Shown here: positions 44,373 through 52,167 of the stretch, in pieces
How positions within the stretch are numbered: position 1 is the first letter of the stretch
Layout of the letters: each line of letters starts with the position of its first letter
NCBI GenBank assembly: GCA_049322515.1
Contig: JBMOQW010000031.1
Span: 127,754-191,753 of the forward strand
DNA from: Parasulfuritortus sp049322515
GTDB lineage: Bacteria; Pseudomonadota; Gammaproteobacteria; Burkholderiales; Thiobacillaceae
Direction of reading: 5' to 3'
Length of the DNA stretch: 64,000 nucleotides
Program-made: the position numbers and the translations under genes
The notes under the pieces: model-generated
The model's input: only the letters and a program-made list of their open reading frames with translations
What the model was told of the DNA's origin: nothing
The model's database searches: none

Positions 44373-44783
44373 ATGCTGCTGGTCGACACGAATGTGCTGG
44401 TCGACGTCCTGGAGAACGATCCGGACTGGGTGGATTGGTCGATTGGCCAAATGCGTGCGCAAGCGAAAGTTCACCGACTGGCCATCAACCCGATCATCTA
44501 TGCCGAGCTGTCACTGACATTCTCGAACGTCGAGGCGCTGGACAATGTGATCGAGTCACTCGCTTTGACGCTGCTCGAAGTGCCTCGACCGGCCTTGTTC
44601 CTTGCCGGCAAGGCCTTTGTCCGATACCGCCGACTTGGTGGCACCAAGAGCAATGTGCTGGGCGATTTTTTCATTGGAGCGCACGCCGCGGTATCCGGAT
44701 TTGCCGTATTGACTCGGGACAGTCGACGTTACGCTGCGTATTTCCCGAGCGTGACACTCATCACACCAACTCGCGCGCCATGA
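44373..44783 (+). CDS. vapC: VapC toxin, PIN-domain RNase
   Basis: A 136-residue PIN-domain protein. MLLVDTNVLVDVLENDPDWV holds the first acidic residue (Asp5). The second acidic site is Glu in NPIIYAELSLTFSNVEALD. The third region is FFIGAHAAVSGFAVLTRDSR, followed by RYAAYFPSVTLITP. The catalytic acidic residues appear complete, so the toxin looks functional. It is probably a site-specific RNase neutralised by VapB. The decarboxylase start lies 58 nt downstream. Confidence 0.92.
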   Translation: MLLVDTNVLVDVLENDPDWVDWSIGQMRAQAKVHRLAINPIIYAELSLTFSNVEALDNVIESLALTLLEVPRPALFLAGKAFVRYRRLGGTKSNVLGDFFIGAHAAVSGFAVLTRDSRRYAAYFPSVTLITPTRAP

Positions 44784-44841
44784 ACGAACGTCAGCGCCTA
44801 TTGGCGCATTCTTCAGGCAAAACAGTCCACCAGGGATCCAC

Positions 44842-46074
44842 ATGAATACCCCCCTCGGCCACGCGCTCCCAGACCATTTGCAAATCGAAAACAACGAACT
44901 CTGGCTCGGCGGCATGCCGCTCTCCCGGCTTGCCGAGCGGGTCGGACGCACGCCGTTCTATGCCTACGACCGCCAGGCGATCACCGATCGGGTCGCCCGT
45001 CTGCGCGCCGCGCTGCCGACCGACGTACACCTGCATTACGCGATCAAGGCCAATCCCATGGCGGCCGTGGTGCAGCATCTGTGTGGCCTGGTCGACGGCT
45101 TCGACGTGGCCTCGGGCGGCGAACTGAAGGTAGTGCTGGATACTCCGATGGCGCCTGACAAGATCAGTTTCGCCGGGCCGGGCAAGTCGGAATCCGAGTT
45201 GCGCCAGGCGGCCGCGGCCGGCATCGTGGTCAACCTGGAATCGGAACTGGAAATGGCGCGCCTGGCCCAGGTTGGCATCGCGCTCGGGCTGCGGCCCAAA
45301 GCGGCGGTGCGGGTCAATCCGGACTTCGAGTTGAAGTCCTCGGGCATGAAGATGGGCGGCGGGCCGAAGCAGTTCGGGGTCGATGCCGAACGGGTGCCGG
45401 CGATGCTCGAGCGCATGGCCGAGCTGCCGATCGATTTCCATGGCTTCCATATCTTCTCCGGGTCGCAGAACCTCAAGGCCGAGGCGATCATGGAGGCGCA
45501 GCGGAATACCTTTGCACTGGCCCGTCGACTGGCGGCCGACGCGCCCGGTCCGGTGCGACTGCTCAACCTCGGCGGCGGCTTCGGCATCCCGTATTTTCCG
45601 GGGGAGACGCCGCTCGACCTGGATGCTGTGTGCGAGCATCTGGCGAGCCTGATGCCGGAGGCCCGGCGGGATTTTCCGGAAGCCGAGTTGGTCATCGAAC
45701 TCGGGCGCTATCTGGTGGGCGAGGCCGGGATCTATGTCAGCCGGGTCATCGACCGCAAGGTCTCGCGTGGCCAGGTGTTTCTGGTCACCGATGGCGGTTT
45801 GCATCACCATCTCTCGGCTTCGGGCAATTTCGGCCAGGTGATCCGCAAGAATTATCCGGTCGTGGTTGGCAACCGGGTCGAATCAGCCGAGCCGGTCAGC
45901 GCCTCCGTGGTGGGGCCGCTCTGTACGCCGCTCGACGTGCTCGGTGACAAGATGCCCCTCGGCCATGCCGATGTGGGTGATCTGATCGTGGTACTGCAAT
46001 CCGGGGCCTATGGCCTGACCGCCAGTCCAACCGCCTTCCTGGGGCACCCGGGGCCGGTGGAGGTGCTGGTGTGA
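44842..46074 (+). CDS. PLP-dependent decarboxylase, XrtA-associated
   Basis: A 410-residue protein of the alanine racemase/ornithine decarboxylase fold type III, resembling the XrtA-associated decarboxylase 1 (TIGR03099). Lys69 in LHYAIKANPMAAVV is the PLP Schiff-base residue. NLGGGFGIPYFPGE is the PLP-phosphate loop. The C-terminal SVVGPLCTPLDVLGDKM and DLIVVLQSGAYGLTASPT contain the catalytic cysteine and the second active-site segment. It probably decarboxylates a diamino acid such as an ornithine- or diaminopimelate-like substrate to an amine. It is displaced from the AMP ligase by the vapBC pair. The substrate is unknown. Confidence 0.92.
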   Translation: MNTPLGHALPDHLQIENNELWLGGMPLSRLAERVGRTPFYAYDRQAITDRVARLRAALPTDVHLHYAIKANPMAAVVQHLCGLVDGFDVASGGELKVVLDTPMAPDKISFAGPGKSESELRQAAAAGIVVNLESELEMARLAQVGIALGLRPKAAVRVNPDFELKSSGMKMGGGPKQFGVDAERVPAMLERMAELPIDFHGFHIFSGSQNLKAEAIMEAQRNTFALARRLAADAPGPVRLLNLGGGFGIPYFPGETPLDLDAVCEHLASLMPEARRDFPEAELVIELGRYLVGEAGIYVSRVIDRKVSRGQVFLVTDGGLHHHLSASGNFGQVIRKNYPVVVGNRVESAEPVSASVVGPLCTPLDVLGDKMPLGHADVGDLIVVLQSGAYGLTASPTAFLGHPGPVEVLV

Positions 46075-46094
46075 GTTTCCCTACGGCCTTCGAT

Positions 46095-47060
46095 CTATCG
46101 CACGTGCCGTAGGTTGCTCAACAACAACGGCAGGAACCGCCGGGGGCTCGGGTGCCAGGGCGTGAACCGGGGCAATTGGTAGACATCGCTGTCCCGGCGG
46201 GCGACGCCCCAGTGGGTCGAGACCGCGCCCATCAATCCCAGCGGCTTGAGCAGGGCCGCCTGCTCCGGGCGGTAATCCGTGCCGGGCCGGCCGTTCGGAT
46301 AGGCGAATACTCTGGGGCGGGTACCCAGCAGGTTTTCCAGTTCTTCGAGACCCTGGCTGATCTCGATGCGCGTTTCGGCGTCGGTCAGCCCGGCCAGGAT
46401 GGGATGGGCATGGGTATGGCCGCCGATTTCCATGCCCGCGCCGTGCAGGGTTTTCAGTTGCGCGGTGGTCATCATCAGTTGGTCGGGCAGGGGGCGGTCG
46501 GTGAGCCGCTGTGCCAGGGAGGCCACGGTCTGGCTGCGCTGCTCCAGGGGCAGATATTTCACCTTGGGCAGGAGCGTATCGATGGCCTTGTGCTTGGCTG
46601 CGGGGCTCGAGAGGTCGTGGCGGCCCAGGCCAAGGTCGGTGAGGTCGATGCTTGCGAGCTCGGACTGCCGGACGGCTTCGATGACCGTGTCGTTGAACAT
46701 CCGGCCGCCGTTCAGGTAGGCGGTGGCGATGAAAAAGGTTGCCGGCAGCCCGTGTTTCTTGAGCAAGGGCAGGGCCTGGGTGACGTTGTCCGCGTAGCCG
46801 TCATCGAATGTGATGCAGGCGGCGCGCGCGGGCAGGTGGCCGGATTTCAGGCGCTCGATGGCTTCCGGCAGAGGCAGCACGTTGAAGGCGCGCTTGAGCA
46901 GGTCGAGCTGGCGATCGAAGCGCTCGGCGGTGACTTCATTGGGAAAGATCGGATCCGGGGCCGGCAGGACGCGGTGGTAGATCAGGATCGAAAGACGGGC
47001 GTTCTGCCCGGCGGGGGACAGGATCTGATTGCAGGCGCGGATCAGCGGGGTGGGCAACAT
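46095..47060 (-). CDS. Polysaccharide deacetylase family protein
   Basis: A 321-residue protein with the NodB homology domain: LIYHRVLPAPDPIFPNE, ACITFDDGYADN with the catalytic and metal aspartates (near residue 100) and GGHTHAHPILAG with the metal histidines. A later RVFAYPNGRPGTDYRPEQAA is a further family motif. It would remove acetyl groups from N-acetylated sugars of the polymer. The ATG at 47060 is chosen because the frame further upstream does not resemble the family. Its stop is 20 nt from that of the convergent decarboxylase. Confidence 0.87.
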   Translation of the reverse strand: MLPTPLIRACNQILSPAGQNARLSILIYHRVLPAPDPIFPNEVTAERFDRQLDLLKRAFNVLPLPEAIERLKSGHLPARAACITFDDGYADNVTQALPLLKKHGLPATFFIATAYLNGGRMFNDTVIEAVRQSELASIDLTDLGLGRHDLSSPAAKHKAIDTLLPKVKYLPLEQRSQTVASLAQRLTDRPLPDQLMMTTAQLKTLHGAGMEIGGHTHAHPILAGLTDAETRIEISQGLEELENLLGTRPRVFAYPNGRPGTDYRPEQAALLKPLGLMGAVSTHWGVARRDSDVYQLPRFTPWHPSPRRFLPLLLSNLRHVR

Positions 47061-47122
47061 GCGTGGGCCTCGTCCGGGGTTAGTTGGGTTGATTATACGG
47101 AGCAGGGCGGGGCGATGCCGGT

Positions 47123-47149
47123 TTGCCATACCCCTGGCTTTGGTAAAGT
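47123..47149 (+). promoter_or_regulatory. Putative promoter of beta-helix gene 1
   Basis: TTGCCA at 47123-47128 and an extended -10 TGG-TAAAGT at 47141-47149 (15-nt spacer) lie about 50 nt before the TTG start at 47198. The extended TGn motif partly compensates for the short spacer. Confidence 0.35.
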
Positions 47150-47197
47150 GGTTGGCAGGCCGCGGCGCGGCATGGGCTTTTTCGGAAGGGGGCATCG

Positions 47198-48520
47198 TTG
47201 TCGCAATTGATAAATCTGATGGGCATGGCTGTATTTTGCGGGCTGCTGTTGAGCGGGGTTTCCAGGACCTGGGCCGACGAGCTGGCCGAGGCGCCGAAGC
47301 CGGAGTATCTGGGTGAAATTCGCCGGGATGCGAATGGGCAATTGATCGTGGTGCCGTTCGAGAAAACGACCGACGCCGAGGCTGGCAGTCGCCCGCCATC
47401 GGGGGGCGAGGTGCGCGGCAGCGCGGGTAAGGGCGATGTTGACTTGCCAATTTCCCGGATCCTCCGGGTCGGTCCGTCGCACGCGCTGAAACGCATCGCC
47501 GATGCGGCGGCCATTGCCAAGGACGGCGACGTCATCGAGATCGAGGCCGGTGATTACGTTGGCGACGTGGCGGTCTGGAAGCAGCGCGCGCTGGTCTTGC
47601 GCGGTGTGGGTGGCCGGCCGCGCCTGATCGCCAATGGCGCCAGTATTGACGGCAAAGGCATCTGGGTGATGCGGGGGGGCGACATCACGGTCGAGAACAT
47701 CGAGTTCTTCGGTGCCCAGGTCCCGGATCGCAATGGCGCCGGTATCCGCTTCGAGAAGGGGCGCCTGACGGTGCGCAACTGCCGGTTTGCCCAGAATGAG
47801 AACGGCATTCTGGCCGGCGGCGGCGATCTCGAGCTCACCATCGAGGACAGCGAATTCGCCCACAACGGCCATGGCGATGGCTACAGTCATCATCTGTATG
47901 CTGGCAAGATGAATCGCCTGAGCGTATCCGGCAGCTATTTTCATCATGGCCAGGTGGGTCACTTGATCAAGAGCCGGGCCCGCGTCAACCATCTCATCAA
48001 CAACCGCATCACCGACGAGACGGGCGGACGGGCCAGCTACGAGATCGATTTGCCGAACGGTGGCGTGGCGTGGCTGGTGGGCAATGTCATCGAGCAGAGC
48101 GCCACGACCGAGAACAGCCACCTGGTGTCTTTCGGCGTCGAAGGCTATGCGCCCAGTCCCTCCCGGCTGGTGGTGGCCCACAACACCTTCGTGAATTCAC
48201 GCGCCGAGGGGGGGCGCGCCTTGCGGGTGGCCCCGGGCCAGCCTGAGGTGGCGGTGGTCAACAATGTCTTCATCGGCCGCTTCGATGACGCGCCGGCGAG
48301 CCTCGGCCCAGGCAACGTGCTGGCCCAGGCCAAGGATGTCGTGGCCCTGGACCGTCTGGACCTGCGTCCGATCAAGGGACGGGCGATCACGCGCCAGGCG
48401 GTGGCGCCGATCGCCGACATCGGGGTCGAGTTGAAACGCGAATACGATCATCCGGCATCGACACGCCCGATCGCGCCACCACTGTTGCCGGGGGCGGTGC
48501 AGACCTGGTTCGTGCAGTGA
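47198..48520 (+). CDS. Exported right-handed beta-helix protein, copy 1
   Basis: A 440-residue protein starting at TTG 47198, which is preceded by GGAAGGGGG. The signal peptide is MSQLINLMGMAVFCGLLLSG, cleaved after TWA. After a linker, a parallel beta-helix extends from about residue 90 to 390 with repeats ENIEFFGAQVPDRNGAGIRF, TVRNCRFAQNENGIL and TIEDSEFAHN. The conserved cluster SYFHHGQVGHLIKSRA..ITDETGGRASYE is shared with the convergent gene and may be the active site. Such proteins include lyases and epimerases for uronic-acid polysaccharides. A repeat-derived stretch occurs in the linker (see 47399-47433). Confidence 0.85.
   Translation: MSQLINLMGMAVFCGLLLSGVSRTWADELAEAPKPEYLGEIRRDANGQLIVVPFEKTTDAEAGSRPPSGGEVRGSAGKGDVDLPISRILRVGPSHALKRIADAAAIAKDGDVIEIEAGDYVGDVAVWKQRALVLRGVGGRPRLIANGASIDGKGIWVMRGGDITVENIEFFGAQVPDRNGAGIRFEKGRLTVRNCRFAQNENGILAGGGDLELTIEDSEFAHNGHGDGYSHHLYAGKMNRLSVSGSYFHHGQVGHLIKSRARVNHLINNRITDETGGRASYEIDLPNGGVAWLVGNVIEQSATTENSHLVSFGVEGYAPSPSRLVVAHNTFVNSRAEGGRALRVAPGQPEVAVVNNVFIGRFDDAPASLGPGNVLAQAKDVVALDRLDLRPIKGRAITRQAVAPIADIGVELKREYDHPASTRPIAPPLLPGAVQTWFVQ
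47399..47433. repeat. GC-rich repeat segment inside the beta-helix coding sequence, copy 3
   Basis: By hand alignment 31 of 35 bases match the second half of the element at 6536-6594, including the identical GTGCGCGGCAGCGCGGG. It is in frame and adds a Gly-rich linker (SGGEVRGSAGKG). The convergent paralogue at 48537-49925 has no equivalent. Confidence 0.55.
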
Positions 48521-48536
48521 CTCCCGAGGACAGGGG

Positions 48537-49925
48537 TCAATCCCCTTGCAGGGCACCGGGATAGCGGGGGGCGCCGAGTAATGGCCGGTGCTCGCGGGGG
48601 TGAACGTATTCCCGGCTCGGCGTGAGTTCGACCCCGGGTGCCGCTGGAAAATCGGGCGGGACGGCTTTCAGGGACAGCCCGGCCGCCTCCAGGCGATAGT
48701 CATAACGCGCCGGCGCCTTGAAATGGTCCCAGTCGGCCCGCAGGTCATTGACCGATTCGAGCATTCCCGGCACGTGATACTTGCCGGGCCCCACCCAGAG
48801 GTTGTTGGCTGAGCGGACCCGGGCGTCGGGGCTGGCGACCCGCAGGAAAGCCCCGCCCAGCGGGGCTTCATTCACCAATGTATTGTGGATCAGGGTCAGG
48901 TGGTTATCCGGCCACTTCAGACTTTCCAAGCCGTAGGCGATCAGGGTCGAGTTTTCGCCGTCACGGTTCTGCTGGATGACATTGCCGATGACGTGGGCGA
49001 TGCCGCCGTTGGGGAATTCCAGTTCATAGCTGGCGCGTCCCCCGGTCTCGTCGGTGATCCGGTTGTAGGCGATCACATTGCGGGCCGCCCGGCTCTTGAT
49101 CAGATGGCCGACATTGGCGTGATGGAAGTAGCTGCCGGTGACTGACAGCGACGTGATCTCACCGACGTAGAGATTGTGGGTGAGCCCGTCACCCTGGCCG
49201 TTGTAGCCGAATTCACTGTGTTCGATCTCTAGGATGGAATTGCGCCCGCCGGTGGCCAGCAGCCCGTTCTGGTTGCCGTGAAAGCGACAGTTGCGCAGGA
49301 TCAGGTGGCCGCCTTCGAACCGGATGCCTGCGCCATTGCGGTCACCCGCCTTGGCGCCAATGAAGTCGATGTTTTCGATCAGGAACTGTCCGTTGCGGAT
49401 GACCCAGGTGGCCTTGCCCTCGGCGCTGCGCCCGAGCGGATTCAATATCGCCTGGCCGCCGACTCCGCGCACGGTCAGGCGTTTTTGCTTCCAGGTGGCG
49501 ACGTCGGCCTGGTATTCGCCGGCCTTGATCAGGACCGTGTCACCGTCGCGGGCTTGCCGGGCAGCCGCAGCGATGGTCGCATAGGCTTCGCCCGGGCCAA
49601 CCCGGAGGATCGTGCCTTCCGTCGTTTGTCCTGGCACGGGTGGCGCCGCTTCTCCGACCAGGGGGGCGAGGGTCGGGACCGGGAAGGGGCGCGCAAGGCG
49701 CTCGGACTTTTTCGGGGGCTGTGCTAACACGTCACGCGCGGTGTCGAGGAGGGGATGGGCCAGCGTCTCCAGGCGGGGATGACCTTCCAGTCGCCGTTCC
49801 AGATAATCCATCAGCTCGCCTGGCGTGCGACCCAGCCCGGTGAATGCCAACCAGGCGGCCCCGAGGACAAGCAGCATCGATAGAAAGGCCGACAACCACA
49901 GAAAATTTCCGATTCGCGGACGCAT
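48537..49925 (-). CDS. Membrane-anchored right-handed beta-helix protein, copy 2
   Basis: A 462-residue paralogue of the previous product, encoded convergently with a 16-nt gap. It begins with a transmembrane or signal anchor (LWLSAFLSMLLVLGAAWLAF) and a charged linker containing RTPGELMDYLERRLEGH. Its beta-helix shares DRNGAGIRFEGGHLILRNCR, SYFHHANVGHLIKSRA and RITDETGGRASYELEFPNGG with copy 1. Shared histidines, aspartates and arginine point to one conserved catalytic site. It may cleave or epimerise the uronic-acid-containing polymer whose precursor enzymes (tviB/tviC) follow. Function is inferred, not established. Confidence 0.85.
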   Translation of the reverse strand: MRPRIGNFLWLSAFLSMLLVLGAAWLAFTGLGRTPGELMDYLERRLEGHPRLETLAHPLLDTARDVLAQPPKKSERLARPFPVPTLAPLVGEAAPPVPGQTTEGTILRVGPGEAYATIAAAARQARDGDTVLIKAGEYQADVATWKQKRLTVRGVGGQAILNPLGRSAEGKATWVIRNGQFLIENIDFIGAKAGDRNGAGIRFEGGHLILRNCRFHGNQNGLLATGGRNSILEIEHSEFGYNGQGDGLTHNLYVGEITSLSVTGSYFHHANVGHLIKSRAARNVIAYNRITDETGGRASYELEFPNGGIAHVIGNVIQQNRDGENSTLIAYGLESLKWPDNHLTLIHNTLVNEAPLGGAFLRVASPDARVRSANNLWVGPGKYHVPGMLESVNDLRADWDHFKAPARYDYRLEAAGLSLKAVPPDFPAAPGVELTPSREYVHPREHRPLLGAPRYPGALQGD

Positions 49926-49968
49926 GGGATAGGGTGTGGTGGATCGAAGGTGTTACTTTAATCCACGC

Positions 49969-50751
49969 ATGTCTCAATTCGTTTCGAATGTGTTGCTGCC
50001 CCCGACCTTGTTCCTGCTGCTAATGGCGGTGGGGCTGCTGTGGCCGTTCCGGCGTCCGGGGTTGGGGAGGAGGTTGGTCGGCGGAGCTTTGGTCCTGCTC
50101 TGGCTTCTCTCGACACCGTACATCAGCGGGATGCTGCTCGACCACCTCTCCCCCCCGCCAGTGACGATTCGCGGGGACGAAGCCGACGCCATCGTGATCC
50201 TCGGGGGCGGTTTGGTCACCGGAAGTCACGAATACCAGGGCGATACCCTGAAATGGATCGGTCTCGAACGGGTCCGTTACGGTGCCTACCTGGCGCGCCG
50301 CCTGGGCAAGCCGGTGCTGGTCTCGGGCGGCATGCTGGAGCCGGCCGTGCGCAGCGAGGCCGAGGTCATGGCCGAAGTTTTGACACGTGAATTTCGCGTC
50401 CGGCCGCGCTGGCTTGAATCCCGTTCGAAAAATACCCGGGAAAACGCCCGAAATTCATATGCGCTACTCGAGAAATCCGGTATCCGGCGCATTTACCTGG
50501 TCAGTCATGCCTGGCATCTCGCTCGGGCCATGCCGGAATTCGAGCGCCTGGGGATGGTGGTTGTGCCTGCGGGAACCGGCTATCATGCCGGCGAAACAAC
50601 ACTCTACAGCTTTCTGCCAAGCGCCTCGGGGTTCATGAATGCCTATTTCGCTTGCCATGAAATGCTCGGGATCGTCTGGTATTCGTTGCGACATCGTTTC
50701 GATGCGTGGGCCACGAAGCAGGGTTTTGCTTTCATGTTGGTCCCCTCGTGA
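49969..50751 (+). CDS. YdcF/ElyC-like DUF218 protein
   Basis: A 260-residue protein. Two N-terminal membrane segments (LLPPTLFLLLMAVGLLW and RLVGGALVLLWLLSTPYI) precede the DUF218 domain: ADAIVILGGGLVTGSHEYQG, RYGAYLARRLGKPVLVSGGM, SKNTRENARNSYALLEKSGI and YLVSHAWHLARAM. The E. coli ElyC member affects undecaprenyl-phosphate carrier use in envelope biogenesis, so a role with the shared lipid carrier is plausible. ATG 49969 is used; the 11-residue upstream extension is not supported. Confidence 0.87.
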   Translation: MSQFVSNVLLPPTLFLLLMAVGLLWPFRRPGLGRRLVGGALVLLWLLSTPYISGMLLDHLSPPPVTIRGDEADAIVILGGGLVTGSHEYQGDTLKWIGLERVRYGAYLARRLGKPVLVSGGMLEPAVRSEAEVMAEVLTREFRVRPRWLESRSKNTRENARNSYALLEKSGIRRIYLVSHAWHLARAMPEFERLGMVVVPAGTGYHAGETTLYSFLPSASGFMNAYFACHEMLGIVWYSLRHRFDAWATKQGFAFMLVPS

Positions 50752-50847
50752 TGAGACCTCCGTCCGACCCGTGTAGAACTTCGGTTTTGGATCTGGGCTG
50801 CTTGGCTCGAGCAGGTCAGGCTTTAATGATTCATTGGGAGTGAATTC

Positions 50848-52152
50848 ATGAGTGCGCAGGGAATGTCGTCGCCCGTGGTCGCGGTGGTCGGTCTGGGATA
50901 CGTTGGATTGCCGTTGGCGGTCGAGTTTGGCAAGCAATTCGAGACCATCGGCTACGACCTGTCCGAAGCCAAGATCGCCAACTACAAGAATTATTGTGAT
51001 CCCACCGGCGAGGTCAGCAGTGAAGACCTGAAGGCGGCGACCCGGTTGACGGTCAGCACCGATCCCGCGTCGATCGCGCGTGCCGACATCATCATCGTCG
51101 CGGTGCCGACACCGGTCGACGAGGCGCATATCCCGGATTTCTCGCCCTTGGTCGGCTCTTCGACCACGGTGGGAAAATACATGAAGAAGGGCGCCATCGT
51201 GGTCTACGAGTCCACGGTCTATCCCGGGGCCACCGAAGAAGTTTGCATTCCGCTGTTGGAAAAGCATTCCGGGATGAAGTGGCTGCAGGACTTCCATGTT
51301 GGTTACTCGCCGGAACGGGTCAATCCGGGCGACAAGGAGCGCACCATCACCCGCATCGTCAAGGTGGTGTCCGGGGATGACGCGGCAACCTTGAAGACGG
51401 TGGGTGACCTGTACGCCTCGGTGATCACGGCCGGCGTGCACCGGGCCAGCTCGATCAAGGTGGCGGAAGCGGCCAAGGTGATCGAGAACACCCAGCGCGA
51501 CCTGAATATCGCCCTGATGAACGAGCTCGCATTGATTTTCGACCGGCTCGGCATCGATACCCTGGAAGTCTTGCTGGCGGCCGGCACCAAGTGGAATTTC
51601 CTGCCCTTCCGCCCGGGCCTGGTCGGTGGCCATTGCATTGGCGTCGATCCTTACTACCTGACCCACAAGGCGGAAATGCTCGGCTACCACCCGCAGGTGA
51701 TCCTGGCCGGCCGTCGCATCAACGACGGCATGGCGGCCTATGTCGCCCAGCAGACGGTCAAGCACATGATCCGCAATGGCAGTCCGGTAAAAGGGGCCAA
51801 GGTGATCGTCCTGGGGCTGACCTTCAAGGAAAACTGTCCTGACCTGCGCAACTCGAAGGTGGCGGACGTGGTCCGTGAACTCACCGAGTTTGGATGCGAG
51901 GTGTTCGTGCACGACCCGATCGCCGAGCCGGCCGAGGCGGTGCACGAATACGGCATCACCCTGACCCCCTGGGAGGGCTTGCCCGAGCAGGCCGAGGCCA
52001 TCGTTGCCGCGGTGTCCCATGCGCAGTACCTGGCCATGTCTTTGCCGGAAATCACCGGCAAGCTGCGTGCCGGTGGCGTGTTCGCCGATGTGAAGTCGGC
52101 CTATGATCCGGCGGCGATCCGGTCCGCCGGGTTCACGCTCTGGCGTTTGTGA
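50848..52152 (+). CDS. tviB: UDP-N-acetylglucosamine 6-dehydrogenase (TviB/WbpO type)
   Basis: A 434-residue UDP-sugar dehydrogenase. It has the NAD site VAVVGLGYVGLPLAVEFGK, the ESTVYPGATEE and SPERVNPGD motifs, and catalytic Cys263 in LVGGHCIGVDPYYL. Length and motifs match TviB/WbpO-type enzymes, which oxidise UDP-GlcNAc or UDP-GalNAc to the uronic acid using two NAD. Immediately downstream is the matching 4-epimerase (16-nt gap), so the pair makes UDP-GalNAcA or an equivalent sugar. A ribosome-binding site GGGAG precedes the ATG. Confidence 0.93.
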   Translation: MSAQGMSSPVVAVVGLGYVGLPLAVEFGKQFETIGYDLSEAKIANYKNYCDPTGEVSSEDLKAATRLTVSTDPASIARADIIIVAVPTPVDEAHIPDFSPLVGSSTTVGKYMKKGAIVVYESTVYPGATEEVCIPLLEKHSGMKWLQDFHVGYSPERVNPGDKERTITRIVKVVSGDDAATLKTVGDLYASVITAGVHRASSIKVAEAAKVIENTQRDLNIALMNELALIFDRLGIDTLEVLLAAGTKWNFLPFRPGLVGGHCIGVDPYYLTHKAEMLGYHPQVILAGRRINDGMAAYVAQQTVKHMIRNGSPVKGAKVIVLGLTFKENCPDLRNSKVADVVRELTEFGCEVFVHDPIAEPAEAVHEYGITLTPWEGLPEQAEAIVAAVSHAQYLAMSLPEITGKLRAGGVFADVKSAYDPAAIRSAGFTLWRL

Positions 52153-52167
52153 GTCAGGAACCGCTGC

